Shown one piece after another: positions 1 to 8,049 of a DNA stretch of 64,000 nt. The DNA comes from Amycolatopsis pretoriensis. GTDB taxonomy: Bacteria; Actinomycetota; Actinomycetes; Mycobacteriales; Pseudonocardiaceae. The stretch spans positions 434,001-498,000 of the forward strand of contig NZ_FNUJ01000003.1 in assembly GCF_900107925.1 (NCBI RefSeq), written 5' to 3'. Made by a program: the position numbers and the translations under genes. Below the pieces are notes generated by a model. That model ran no database searches. It saw only the letters and a list, made by a program, of their open reading frames with translations, and was not told the DNA's origin. The stretch's first letter is position 1; each line of letters starts with the position of its first letter.

Positions 1-1137
1 GACGGTCGGCGTGATCAGCACGTCGTGGCGCGTGTGGAACTCGCCCATGAGGATGCCCAGCGCGGCGCGTTCGGCGGTCGCGTCGAGGTAGTCGCTCGCG
101 CTCCACTTCTCGCCGAGCTCCCAGACCTTGCGCAGGCCCGGGTCCGTCCGCTCTTCCGAGCCGGGCGGGAACGTGCTGAGCAGCTTCGCCGCACCTGAGG
201 ACCACAGGATGTCGAACGCCGGCTTCGGGTCGGCGAACCCGGGGTCGGTCTCCTCGATGTGCAGGCCCGCGTCGCCGAGCGCGCGCACCGCCGCCGCGAC
301 GACCGCGGCCACCTCCGGGTCGACGTCGACGTACCCGAGGGTCGGCGAGAACGCGGCCCGCAGCCCGCGCACGTCCCGGCGGACGGCCTCACGGAACGAC
401 GCCACCGGCGGCGCCAGCGCGGCCGGGTCGCGGTGGTCGGGCAGCGACAGGACGTCCAGCAGCAACGCGGTGTCGTCCACCGAGCGCGCCATCGGGCCGG
501 CGTGTGAAAGCGGGCCGAACGGGCTCGCCGGGAACAACGGGATGCGGCCGTGCGTCGGCTTCAGCCCGACGATCCCGCAGAACGACGCCGGGATCCGCAC
601 CGAGCCGCCGCCGTCGGTGCCGACGGACAGCTCGCCCATGCCCGCCGCGACGGCCGCGGCGCTGCCGCCGCTCGACCCGCCCGCCGTCTTCGACGGGTCG
701 GCGGGGTTGCGCGTGATGCCTTGCAGCGGGCTGTCGGTGACACCCTTCCACGCGATCTCGGGCGTGGTCGTCTTACCCAGTAAGACCAGCCCGGCCTCGC
801 GCATCCGCGCGGCGACGGGACTGTCGACGTCCCACGGCTGGTCCGGGCTGATGCTCTTCGAGCCCCGGACGGTCGGCCACCCCTGCGTCAGGAACATGTC
901 CTTGATCGAGGACGGCACGCCGTCGAGCCAGCCGATCGGGTTGCCGTCCCGCCAGCGGGCCTCCGACGCCTTGGCCTGCTCCAGCGCGCGCTCGGCGTCG
1001 ACGAGGCAGTACGCGTTGCAGTCGCCGTCGCGGGCTTCGATGGCCTGCAGCGCGTTCTGCGTCGCCTCCACCGGTGACAGCTCACCGGTCGCGAAGGCGG
1101 CCACGAGCTCGCTGGCGGTCAGCATCCTGTCGTTCAT
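1..1137 (-). CDS. Amidase signature family enzyme (C-terminus cut by window edge)
   Basis: This enzyme should hydrolyse a carboxylic amide to acid and ammonia in the cytoplasm; the substrate is unknown. The amidase signature motif GGSSGGS is at about residues 153-159 and GTDGGGSVR ends the core, so the Ser-cisSer-Lys triad is Lys79, Ser155 and Ser179, all present. About 379 residues are visible and the C-terminus continues beyond base 1. The ATG at 1137 overlaps the stop of the upstream dehydrogenase (ATGA), so the two are translationally coupled. With the nearby racemase-like proteins it suggests breakdown of an amide of a dicarboxylic acid, which is inference. The family call is firm; the GatA subunit of the tRNA amidotransferase is unlikely because no gatB/gatC are adjacent. 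Confidence 0.9.
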   Translation of the reverse strand, partial: MNDRMLTASELVAAFATGELSPVEATQNALQAIEARDGDCNAYCLVDAERALEQAKASEARWRDGNPIGWLDGVPSSIKDMFLTQGWPTVRGSKSISPDQPWDVDSPVAARMREAGLVLLGKTTTPEIAWKGVTDSPLQGITRNPADPSKTAGGSSGGSAAAVAAGMGELSVGTDGGGSVRIPASFCGIVGLKPTHGRIPLFPASPFGPLSHAGPMARSVDDTALLLDVLSLPDHRDPAALAPPVASFREAVRRDVRGLRAAFSPTLGYVDVDPEVAAVVAAAVRALGDAGLHIEETDPGFADPKPAFDILWSSGAAKLLSTFPPGSEERTDPGLRKVWELGEKWSASDYLDATAERAALGILMGEFHTRHDVLITPTV

Positions 1138-2132
1138 CCGGCTCCCTGGTTCCCCGACGGCACGTAGCCGAGCGTCTTGTCGACGACATTGCGCAGCGGC
1201 TCCCCAGCCTGCCAGCGGCGGAAGTTCTCGGTGAACACCTCGACGAGCGTGTTCCGCCAGCCGACGAAGTCGCCGGACATGTGCGGCGAGACCAGCACGT
1301 CCGGCATGCTCCACAGCGGACTGTCCGGCGGCAGCGGCTCCGTGTCGAACACGTCGAGCGCGGCGCCGGCGATGGCCTTGCTTTCCAGCGCCGCGACCAG
1401 GTCGGACGTGACGACCAGCTCGCCGCGGCCCACGTTCACGAACCGCGCCGAGGGTTTCATCGCGGCGAACGCGCGCGCGTCGAACATGCCCTTGGTGTGC
1501 TCGGTCAGCGGCGCGACGGCGACGACGTAGTCGGCGTGCGGCAGGAACTCCTCGAGCCGCGAAGACTCGTGCACGACGCCGAAGTCGGGGTCGCCCGTGC
1601 GCTCACGGCGGCCGGCGCCGCGCACCCGCATCCCGGCCGCGCGCAGCAGCCGCGCGATGGCCCGGCCGATCGGCCCGGTGCCGACGACCACCACCTCGCG
1701 CCCGGCGATCCGCTCGCTCTCGCGGTGCAGCCAGCGGCCCTCGCGCTGTAGATCGTGCGAGCGCGCGAAGTCCTTCGCGAACGCCAGGACGACGCCGAGC
1801 ACGTACTCCGCGATGGCGTCGTCGAAGACACCCCGCGAGTTGGTCAGCACGACGTCGCTCTCCACCAGCCCGGGGAACAGCACCGGGTCGACACCCGCGC
1901 TCGCGATGTGCAGCCAGCGCAGGCGATCGGCCGCGTACCAGGCGCCGGGCACGGCCGTGGAGAGGAAGTCGTAGACGAAGAACGCGTCGGCTCCGGACAG
2001 CGCTTCGGGCAGGCCCGCCGCGTCCGTGTAACGCACGACCGCCCTGGATTCGACAGCACGCATGTCCGGTGGGCGGTGCTCGCCACAGAGCACTGCCAGG
2101 ACCGGGGTTTCCTGGTTTTCCGAGGCGATCAC
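1134..2132 (-). CDS. D-2-hydroxyacid dehydrogenase (NAD-binding)
   Basis: A 332-residue D-isomer-specific 2-hydroxyacid dehydrogenase interconverting a 2-hydroxy acid and a 2-keto acid with NAD(P). The Rossmann motif GTGPIGRAIARLL is near residue 150. The sequence continues with typical conserved segments (NVGRGELV, then DVFDTEPLPP and SPHMSGD, which carries the catalytic His). The start is GTG at 2132 with no Shine-Dalgarno upstream. A good minus-strand promoter (TTGACA, 17 bp, TACCGT at 2167-2139) would place the transcript start at or next to this GTG, so the mRNA is probably leaderless. It is translationally coupled to the amidase and sits under operator 1. The exact substrate cannot be read from sequence. 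Confidence 0.85.
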   Translation of the reverse strand: MIASENQETPVLAVLCGEHRPPDMRAVESRAVVRYTDAAGLPEALSGADAFFVYDFLSTAVPGAWYAADRLRWLHIASAGVDPVLFPGLVESDVVLTNSRGVFDDAIAEYVLGVVLAFAKDFARSHDLQREGRWLHRESERIAGREVVVVGTGPIGRAIARLLRAAGMRVRGAGRRERTGDPDFGVVHESSRLEEFLPHADYVVAVAPLTEHTKGMFDARAFAAMKPSARFVNVGRGELVVTSDLVAALESKAIAGAALDVFDTEPLPPDSPLWSMPDVLVSPHMSGDFVGWRNTLVEVFTENFRRWQAGEPLRNVVDKTLGYVPSGNQGAG

Positions 2133-2133
2133 G

Positions 2134-2171
2134 TTGACACGGTAAAAGCGGCTCGTATGATTGTCAACAAT
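2134..2171. promoter_or_regulatory. Divergent promoters with GntR-type operator 1
   Basis: The operator ATTGTCAACAAT (2160-2171; arms ATTGT/ACAAT) overlaps the -10 TATGAT of a plus-strand promoter (TTGACA 2134-2139, 16-bp spacer). On the other strand the same operator contains the -35 TTGACA of the minus-strand promoter, whose -10 TACCGT is at 2144-2139. One bound regulator could therefore block both directions. The same dodecamer recurs at 3004 and 8002. The likely ligand is the FCD GntR protein at 3785, by proximity and by the TTGTNNACAA half-site style of that family. Confidence 0.75.
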
Positions 2172-2236
2172 CCGAGGAACGACCCCCGGAGCACCGGACG
2201 TGTCATCAAGTGCAGACGTATTCCGGAGGCTGAGCC

Positions 2237-2977
2237 TTGGATTTCGACTTCCTGGCGTTCGACGGCCCGCTGGCGCAACGCGGCATCGGCGTCATCGCAC
2301 CCTTCGACCTCGCGCTGGAGCGCGAGCTCTGGCGCTGGGTGCCGATGGAGGTGTCCCTCCACCTCGCCCGCACGCCCTACGAGCCGGTGCCGGTCAGCAT
2401 GGAGATGGCGCGCCTGGTCAGCGACAGCCACCACCTGGCCAGCGCGACCCGCGACGTGCTGCACGTCGAGCCCGAGGTCGTCGCGTACCTCTGCACTTCG
2501 GGCAGCTTCGTCAACGGCGTCGACTACGAACGCTCGCTGACCAAGGCGATCTGCGATGCCGGCGCGCCGGACGCCGTCACCACCTCGGGCGCGCTGGCCG
2601 AGGTGCTGCACCAGCTCGACCTCCACCGCGTCTCGGTTCTTACGCCGTACGACGCGGACCTGACCCGCGCCCTGCACGACTTCCTTGCGGAGCTGAACGT
2701 CGAAACCGTCGCCAGCGACCACCTCGGCCTGGGCGGCGGCATCTGGAAGGTCAGCTACCGCACCATCGCCGAGCGCATCCTCGCCGCCGACCACGGCGAG
2801 GCCGAAGCGATCTTCGTCAGCTGCACCAACCTCCCCACCTACGACCTGATCGAGCCGCTGGAGGCCGCGCTCGGCAAGCCGGTGCTGACGGCCAACCAGC
2901 TGACCATGTGGGCGTGCCTGCGCCGGATGAACCTGCCCATCGTCGGACCCGGGAAGTGGCTTCGTGACGTGTCGTGA
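2237..2977 (+). CDS. Asp/Glu racemase superfamily protein (maleate isomerase/arylmalonate decarboxylase-like), two-Cys form
   Basis: A 246-residue member of the Asp/Glu/hydantoin racemase superfamily, the group that includes maleate cis-trans isomerase, arylmalonate decarboxylase and EutA. Both positions where the family carries catalytic cysteines are occupied: Cys86 in LCTSGSFV and Cys196 in SCTNLPTYD. This supports isomerase or racemase chemistry on a small dicarboxylate. The start is TTG at 2237 behind CGGAGG (2223-2228). A second, diverged member follows after 59 bp and its own promoter. The reaction is not assignable by eye; a maleate/fumarate or malonate-type substrate is an inference from the family. 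Confidence 0.8.
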   Translation: MDFDFLAFDGPLAQRGIGVIAPFDLALERELWRWVPMEVSLHLARTPYEPVPVSMEMARLVSDSHHLASATRDVLHVEPEVVAYLCTSGSFVNGVDYERSLTKAICDAGAPDAVTTSGALAEVLHQLDLHRVSVLTPYDADLTRALHDFLAELNVETVASDHLGLGGGIWKVSYRTIAERILAADHGEAEAIFVSCTNLPTYDLIEPLEAALGKPVLTANQLTMWACLRRMNLPIVGPGKWLRDVS

Positions 2978-2986
2978 AGGTTTTCC

Positions 2987-3015
2987 TTGACCAACCCTCT
3001 AGGATTGTCGACAAT
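2987..3015 (+). promoter_or_regulatory. Promoter with GntR-type operator 2
   Basis: The perfect 12-bp palindrome ATTGTCGACAAT (3004-3015) covers the -10 (GACAAT, 3010-3015) of a promoter whose -35 is TTGACC (2987-2992), with a 17-bp spacer. It lies just after the preceding stop codon and drives the second racemase-like gene and the GntR gene. The regulator would therefore control its own synthesis. Confidence 0.72.
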
Positions 3016-3036
3016 TTGCGTCCCTCCGGAGGATCC

Positions 3037-3783
3037 GTGACCACCATCGGTTTCATCTACCCCGACCACGCGGCCGAAGACGACTACCCGCTGGCCGAGC
3101 AGCTGCTCGGCGGCGCGGCCGCCGACGAGGGCGACATCCGGCTCGCGGTCGAGCACATCTACGGCACCGACAAGCACGCGGTGGCCGAACTGCTCGACCT
3201 CGGCAGCGAGAGCAGACTCGCCGACGGTGCCGCTCTGCTCAAGAAGCACGAGCCGGACGCCGTCATCTGGGCCTGCACCAGCGGCAGCTTCGTCTACGGC
3301 TGGGACGGCGCGCGCGACCAGGCCGACCGCCTCGCCGCCGTCGCCGGGGTTCCCGCCTCCAGCACCTCCTTCGCGTTCGTGCACGCCGCGCGCGCCCTGG
3401 ACGTCAAGCGGGTCGCCGTCGCCGCCAGCTACCCGGACGACATCGCCCGGCTGTTCGTGGACTTCCTCAAGGCCGGCGGCATCGAGGTCGTCTCGATGGC
3501 CAGCGCGGACATCGTCACGGCCGCCGAGGTCGGGGCGATGACGTCCGAAGCCGTCGTCGAGCTCGCCGTGCGCAACGACCACCCGGACGCGGACGCGGTG
3601 CTGGTGCCGGACACCGCGATGCGCACGCTCCAGGAGATCAACATCGTCGAAGCCGCGCTGAAGAAGCCCGTGCTGACCGCCAACCAGGTGACCGTGTGGG
3701 AGGGCCTGCGCCTGACCGGGCGGCACCGGCTCGTCCGTTCGCTCGGCGCGCTCTTCCGGCACCTGCCGGGCGGGAGCGCCTGA
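3037..3783 (+). CDS. Asp/Glu racemase superfamily protein, second cysteine replaced by Asp
   Basis: A 248-residue paralogue of the preceding protein. It keeps the first cysteine (Cys80 in ACTSGSFVYG), but the second catalytic position reads VPDTAM with Asp192 in place of Cys, so two-base racemisation in the usual way is not expected. It may be a decarboxylase or isomerase variant, or partner the two-Cys protein in a hetero-oligomer; that is inference. I chose the GTG at 3037 because CCGGAGGA (3027-3034) precedes it. The open frame extends back to 2974, but that region holds promoter and operator 2. The gntR gene follows after one base. Confidence 0.78.
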   Translation: MTTIGFIYPDHAAEDDYPLAEQLLGGAAADEGDIRLAVEHIYGTDKHAVAELLDLGSESRLADGAALLKKHEPDAVIWACTSGSFVYGWDGARDQADRLAAVAGVPASSTSFAFVHAARALDVKRVAVAASYPDDIARLFVDFLKAGGIEVVSMASADIVTAAEVGAMTSEAVVELAVRNDHPDADAVLVPDTAMRTLQEINIVEAALKKPVLTANQVTVWEGLRLTGRHRLVRSLGALFRHLPGGSA

Positions 3784-3784
3784 C

Positions 3785-4504
3785 ATGGCCCTGCCGCCGG
3801 GCATGCTGCCCGAGATCGAACCGGTCAGCCGCGAGTCGACGGCCGCAGTGATCGCGCGCCAGCTGCGCGACGCGATCATGACCGGCGCCCTCCCGCCCGG
3901 GACCCAGCTCGGCGAAACCGAGCTGGCGTCCCGGTTCCAGGTGTCACGGGGGCCACTCCGGGAAGCAATGCAGCACTTGGTCTCGGAAGGGCTCCTGCGC
4001 AGCGAGCGCCACCGCGGGCTGTTCGTCATCGACCTCGAGCCCGGCGATGTCTACGACATCTATGCCGCTCGTTCGGCGATCGAACGCGCCGCCATGCTCC
4101 GCGCCCTGCGCGGCGGGGACCGCGACCGGATCGCCGACGTCCTCGAGCACACCGTGACGGAGATGGCGACGGCTGCGAGCGAAGACGATCCGAACGCGCT
4201 CTCCACCGCGGACCTCAGGTTCCACGAGGCCCTCATCGACGCTTCCGGCAGCAAGCGGCTCGTCCGGATGGCCCGGACCCTCCTCATCGAGACGCGGATG
4301 TGCCTCACCGCGCTGCAGAGCACCTACCAGCGGGTCGAGGAACGCGTGGAGGAACACACGAAGCTCATCCAGGCGCTTCGCGACGGGGACGAGGAAACGG
4401 CCCTGACCCTCCTCGAGGCGCACATGGAGGACGCGGTGCAGCGGCTGGCGCCGGGGACGAGCCTCCGGGACGGGCACGCCCCGCCGGTACCGGGAAACGC
4501 TTGA
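3785..4504 (+). CDS. GntR family transcriptional regulator, FCD subfamily
   Basis: A 239-residue cytoplasmic DNA-binding repressor or activator. The N-terminal winged helix (about residues 15-80) has the GntR core LASRFQVSRGPLREAMQHL. The C-terminal all-helical FCD domain (about 90-220) has candidate metal or ligand residues in ADLRFHEAL, EEHTKLI and EAHME. It starts one base after the preceding stop, so it is co-transcribed from promoter 2. The three ATTGTCNACAAT sites on the promoters of this locus are its probable targets, making it the local, self-regulated control gene. Its ligand is probably a pathway carboxylate, not identifiable from sequence. Confidence 0.92.
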   Translation: MALPPGMLPEIEPVSRESTAAVIARQLRDAIMTGALPPGTQLGETELASRFQVSRGPLREAMQHLVSEGLLRSERHRGLFVIDLEPGDVYDIYAARSAIERAAMLRALRGGDRDRIADVLEHTVTEMATAASEDDPNALSTADLRFHEALIDASGSKRLVRMARTLLIETRMCLTALQSTYQRVEERVEEHTKLIQALRDGDEETALTLLEAHMEDAVQRLAPGTSLRDGHAPPVPGNA

Positions 4505-4924
4505 GCGCAGCTGCGGCAGCCGTGACCTGCGGGCCCACGCACGTGCCCGGTAAACGGGCGCGTGCAACCGCCGCCGGGGCGGCACACGCACGGCCGGCTC
4601 AGGTTCGGGTTCCGAATCGCGCGGCACGTGGCCGGCCGGCTCTGGTTCGGTTTCCGGATCGGGCGGCACGCGCACGGCCGACTCTGGTTCGGCCTCCGGC
4701 TCGCGCGGCAGGCACACATCGACGAACAGCTCAGGCTCGGCTTCCCAATCACGCGGCACGTGCACGTGGACAACCGACTCCGGATCGCCCGGCGGGCTCG
4801 CCCGGACAACCGGCTCCGGCTCCGGCTCGGTGTCCCAATCGCGCGGCAGGCGCGCGTGGACGATCCGCACGGGTGGTGGCGGGAAGCAGTTGGACGGCGG
4901 AGAACACCCGCAGCTAATCGCCAT
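4505..4924 (-). repeat. Degenerate repeat encoding Pro/Glu-rich units on the minus strand
   Basis: Between the gntR and DUF4262 genes lies about 410 bp made of six or seven degenerate units. Read on the minus strand from an ATG at 4924 (overlapping the end of the DUF4262 gene) they encode units resembling VHVHVPRDWEAEPE, VDVCLPREPEAEPE and VRVPPDPETEPE. Third codon positions are very GC-rich, as in coding DNA. The frame has no stop before 3944, so a real protein would run about 560 bp antisense through gntR. That makes a complete gene doubtful. It may be a degenerating or unusual low-complexity gene, or non-coding repeat DNA. Confidence 0.5.
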
Positions 4925-5378
4925 CGCGCACCCCCAGGACCGGCTGGCCGCCGAGGCCGTCGCGGTAGTCCGCGGCCCACGGCCAGCGGCCACGCGCGTC
5001 CGTGTAGACCAGTTGCAGCGCACGGATTTCCGGGCCGTACAGGTCCGCCGCGAACACCAGGTGCACCCCCGGCTCGGTCAGGGCGACCACCTCGAGCAGC
5101 GTGCCGCCCGGCAGCGAGACGCGGTCGCCCGCCGCGGGTGGTGAGCTGGCCAAGACGCGCGCGGCGGAGTCGTTCAGCAGCCGGCCGGCCGCCTCGACCG
5201 GCAGGCCCGTCACGACCAGCTCGGGCAGGTCGTACCCGCTCAGGCCGATCGTGTAGGCCCACGGCGGGTACGCCCCGGCTCCCTCGATCCCTTGCACCAG
5301 CCAGCCCCGCTCGGCGACGCCGTCGCGAAGCCGTTGCACGTAACCGGATCTGTCCGGGTCCTCACAGGCAAAGCACAT
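4914..5378 (-). CDS. DUF4262 domain protein
   Basis: A 154-residue protein resembling the DUF4262 family, found widely in actinomycetes with no established function. Visible family features are the N-terminal MCFACEDPDR stretch, AYPPWAYTIGLSGYDLPELVV in the middle, and a compact beta-rich C-terminal half (LPGGTLLEVV, PGVHLVFAADLYGP). There is no signal peptide or membrane segment. The ATG at 5378 has GGAGGAGCC upstream. It breaks up the catabolic locus and has no obvious tie to it. Confidence 0.72.
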   Translation of the reverse strand: MCFACEDPDRSGYVQRLRDGVAERGWLVQGIEGAGAYPPWAYTIGLSGYDLPELVVTGLPVEAAGRLLNDSAARVLASSPPAAGDRVSLPGGTLLEVVALTEPGVHLVFAADLYGPEIRALQLVYTDARGRWPWAADYRDGLGGQPVLGVRDGD

Positions 5379-5438
5379 CGGTGGCTCCTCCCCCTCGGTG
5401 GGTGTGCGACCACCGTGCCGGAGGGCACCGACAAAAAC

Positions 5439-6497
5439 TCAGCCCAGCGCTTCTGCCACCGCCGTGCCGAGGCGTTCTGTGGTATCCGTGCCGCCGAGGT
5501 CGGGGGTGCGCACCCGGCCCTCGTCGAGCACCCGGTCCACCGCGGCCCGAATCGCTTGCGCGGCAACGGTTTCACCGAGGTGTTCGACCAGCATCGCGGC
5601 CGCCAGGACCTGCGCCACGGGGTTCGCGATCCCCTGTCCCGCGATGTCCGGAGCGCTCCCGTGGACCGCCTCGAACATCGACGGATGTTCACCCGATGGG
5701 TTGATGTTGCCGGACGGCGCCATGCCGAGCCCGCCGGTGATCGCGGCCGCGAGGTCGCTCAGGATGTCGCCGAAGAGGTTCGACCCGACAATGACGTCGA
5801 GCCGGTCCGGCGCCTGGACCATGCGCGCCGCCAGCGCATCCACGTGCATCTGTTCACTGTGGACGTCCGGGAACTCCGCCGCGACCTCGGCGAAGATCTC
5901 GTCCCAGAACGGCATCGAGTGGATGAGCCCGTTGGACTTCGTCGCGGAGCAGACGCGCGAAGTCCGCGTCCGCGCCAGTTCGAAGGCGTACCGGATGATC
6001 CGTTCCACGCCGACGCGCGTGAAAACCGACTCCTGCAACACGAATTCGTCCGGCCGTCCGGCGTTGTGCCGGCCGCCGATCGCGGAGTACTCCCCTTCGG
6101 AGTTCTCGCGGACGATGACCAGCTCCAGCTCCTCGGCCTTCCGCCCGGCCAGCACCGAAGTAGTGCCGGGCAACAGCCGCACCGGACGCAGGTTGACGTA
6201 CTGCTGGAACGCGCGCCGAAGCGGGATCAGCAGCCCCCACAGGGAAACGTGGTCCGGGACCCCGGGGAAGCCGACCGCGCCGAGCAGGATCCCGTCGAAC
6301 TCCGAGAGCCGCGCGACACCGTCGTCCGGCATCATCGACCCAAGCTGGGTGTAGCGCTCGCAACTCCAGTCGAACTCCGTCCACTCCAACGAAAAGCCGA
6401 AGAGAGCGGAAGCCCGGTCGAGGACCTTGCGGGCCTCGACCGTGACGTCCACGCCGATGCCGTCGCCGGGGATGCTCGCGATGCGGTAGGCCGTCAC
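5439..6497 (-). CDS. Tartrate/D-malate-type dehydrogenase (isopropylmalate dehydrogenase family)
   Basis: A 352-residue metal- and NAD-dependent decarboxylating dehydrogenase. The isocitrate/isopropylmalate dehydrogenase fold is clear: SIPGDGIGVDV at the N-terminus, VRENSEGEYSA, and FGDILSDLAAAITGGLGMAPSGN for metal and cofactor binding. The segment PDHVSLWGLLIPLRRAFQQ is typical of tartrate dehydrogenase and D-malate dehydrogenase rather than LeuB. Substrates in this family are tartrate, D-malate or 3-isopropylmalate-like acids. The GTG at 6497 overlaps the stop of the aldehyde dehydrogenase (GTGA), so the two form an operon under operator 3. A role in oxidising the C4 hydroxy-diacid produced by the cluster is inference. 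Confidence 0.85.
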   Translation of the reverse strand: MTAYRIASIPGDGIGVDVTVEARKVLDRASALFGFSLEWTEFDWSCERYTQLGSMMPDDGVARLSEFDGILLGAVGFPGVPDHVSLWGLLIPLRRAFQQYVNLRPVRLLPGTTSVLAGRKAEELELVIVRENSEGEYSAIGGRHNAGRPDEFVLQESVFTRVGVERIIRYAFELARTRTSRVCSATKSNGLIHSMPFWDEIFAEVAAEFPDVHSEQMHVDALAARMVQAPDRLDVIVGSNLFGDILSDLAAAITGGLGMAPSGNINPSGEHPSMFEAVHGSAPDIAGQGIANPVAQVLAAAMLVEHLGETVAAQAIRAAVDRVLDEGRVRTPDLGGTDTTERLGTAVAEALG

Positions 6498-7957
6498 ATC
6501 GCCACCGCGATGTACTTGGTCTCGAGGAACTCGTCGATGCCGACCGAGCCGCCCTCGCGGCCGAGCCCGGACTGCTTGATGCCGCCGAACGGCGCCGCCG
6601 GGTTCGACACGATGCCCTGGTTGAGCCCGATCATCCCGGCCTCCAGGGCTTCGGAGACCCGCAGCGCGCGCTTGAGGTCGCTGGTGAAGACGTAGGAAAC
6701 GAGGCCGAACTCCGTGTCGTTGGCCTTCGCGACCGCTTCTTCCTCGGTGTCGAACGGCGTGATCGGGGCGACCGGCCCGAAGATCTCCTCGTGCGTCAGC
6801 CGCGCCTCCTGCGGGACGTCGGTGAGCACGGTCGCCTGGTAGAAGTGCCCCGGCCCGTCGACGCCGGAGCCGCCGGTGAGCACCTTCGCGCCGCGGTCGG
6901 TGGCGTCCTTGACCAGCTCCGTCACCTTGTCGACGGCCTTGTCGTCGATCAGCGGGCCGACGACGACGTCCTTCTCGGTGCCGCGGCCCATCGGCAGCGC
7001 CTCCATGCGCTCGGTCAGCCGCCGCGAGAACTCCTCGACGACGCCGCGCTGCACGTAGAAGCGGTTCGCCGCCGTGCACGCCTCGCCGATGTTGCGCATC
7101 TTGGCCTGCATCGCGCCGTCGATGGCCGCGTCCATGTCGGCGTCGTCGAAGACCAGGAACGGCGCGTTGCCGCCCAGCTCCATCGACGTCCGCAGGATCT
7201 TGTCCGCGCACTGTTCGAGGAGCTTCCGGCCGACGCCGGTGGAGCCGGTGAAAGACAACTTGCGGGCGCGGCCGTCGCGGATCAGCGGCTCCATCACGCC
7301 GCCGGAGTCGCTGGTCGTGATCACGTTGAGCACGCCTTCGGGCAGCCCGGCCTCGGCGAGGATGCCGGCCAGCGCGAGCATCGACAGCGGCGTCTGCGCG
7401 GCGGGCTTGATTACCGACGTGCAGCCCGCGGCGATCGCCGGGCCGATCTTGCGGGTGCCCATCGCCATCGGGAAGTTCCACGGCGTGATCAGCAGCGTCG
7501 GGCCGACCGGCTGCTTGGTGATGAGGAACCGGCCGACGCCGTTCGGGGCGGTCGCGAAGCCGCCGTCGATGCGGACGGCCTCCTCGGCGAACCAGCGGAA
7601 GAACTCGGCGGCGTAGGCGATCTCGCCCTTCGACTCGGCGAGCGGCTTGCCCATCTCGAGCGTCATGAGCAGCGCGAGCTCCTCCTGGCGCTGCATCAGC
7701 AGCTCGTACGCGCGGCGCAGGATCTCCCCGCGTTCACGCGGTGCCATCTTGGCGAAGTCGGCCTGCGCGGCGACGGCGGCGTCCAGCGCGGCGACGCCGT
7801 CCGCCGGGGAGGCGTCGGCGATCTGGCACAGCTCCTTGCCGGTGGCCGGGTCGACCACCGGGAACGTCTTCCCGGACCGGGCGGCGACCCACTTACCGCC
7901 GATGAACAGTTCCTTGCCGACCGCGTCGACGACGCCGGACTCGGTGCTCGCGCTCAT
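6494..7957 (-). CDS. NAD(P)-dependent succinate-semialdehyde dehydrogenase family
   Basis: A 487-residue aldehyde dehydrogenase oxidising an acid semialdehyde to the dicarboxylic acid. The catalytic Cys294 (EACTAANRF) and general base Glu260 (MELGGN) are 34 residues apart, as in active members; FTGSTGVG is the cofactor loop. Length and sequence fit the GabD/succinate-semialdehyde group, although aspartate- or malonate-semialdehyde cannot be excluded. The ATG at 7957 has GAGGAG 9 bases upstream. The promoter (TTGTCG 8019-8014, 17 bp, TAGCAT 7996-7991) contains operator 3 in its spacer. It is divergent from the aminotransferase, which would supply the semialdehyde. Confidence 0.9.
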   Translation of the reverse strand: MSASTESGVVDAVGKELFIGGKWVAARSGKTFPVVDPATGKELCQIADASPADGVAALDAAVAAQADFAKMAPRERGEILRRAYELLMQRQEELALLMTLEMGKPLAESKGEIAYAAEFFRWFAEEAVRIDGGFATAPNGVGRFLITKQPVGPTLLITPWNFPMAMGTRKIGPAIAAGCTSVIKPAAQTPLSMLALAGILAEAGLPEGVLNVITTSDSGGVMEPLIRDGRARKLSFTGSTGVGRKLLEQCADKILRTSMELGGNAPFLVFDDADMDAAIDGAMQAKMRNIGEACTAANRFYVQRGVVEEFSRRLTERMEALPMGRGTEKDVVVGPLIDDKAVDKVTELVKDATDRGAKVLTGGSGVDGPGHFYQATVLTDVPQEARLTHEEIFGPVAPITPFDTEEEAVAKANDTEFGLVSYVFTSDLKRALRVSEALEAGMIGLNQGIVSNPAAPFGGIKQSGLGREGGSVGIDEFLETKYIAVAM

Positions 7958-7976
7958 CCCGACTGCTCCTCACGTG

Positions 7977-8019
7977 TTGTCCCGAGGGCCATGCTATGGA
8001 TATTGTCAACAATCGACAA
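7977..8019. promoter_or_regulatory. Divergent promoters with GntR-type operator 3
   Basis: Operator ATTGTCAACAAT (8002-8013) is identical to operator 1. On the plus strand it overlaps a -10 (TATTGT 8001-8006) with -35 TTGTCC (7977-7982, 18-bp spacer) for the aminotransferase. On the minus strand it fills the spacer between TTGTCG (8019-8014) and TAGCAT (7996-7991) for the dehydrogenase operon. This links the two arms of the locus to one regulator. Confidence 0.75.
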
Positions 8020-8049
8020 CCCGCTCAACCGACCAAGGAGCACGCTGCC

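Noticed and set aside
128..1234. A 368-codon plus-strand frame
   Set aside because: It is antisense to the amidase, whose catalytic motifs are intact on the minus strand.
5439..7481. A 680-codon open frame on the minus strand
   Set aside because: The first part is a frame shadow of the semialdehyde dehydrogenase; the true dehydrogenase starts at GTG 6497 with a GTGA overlap.
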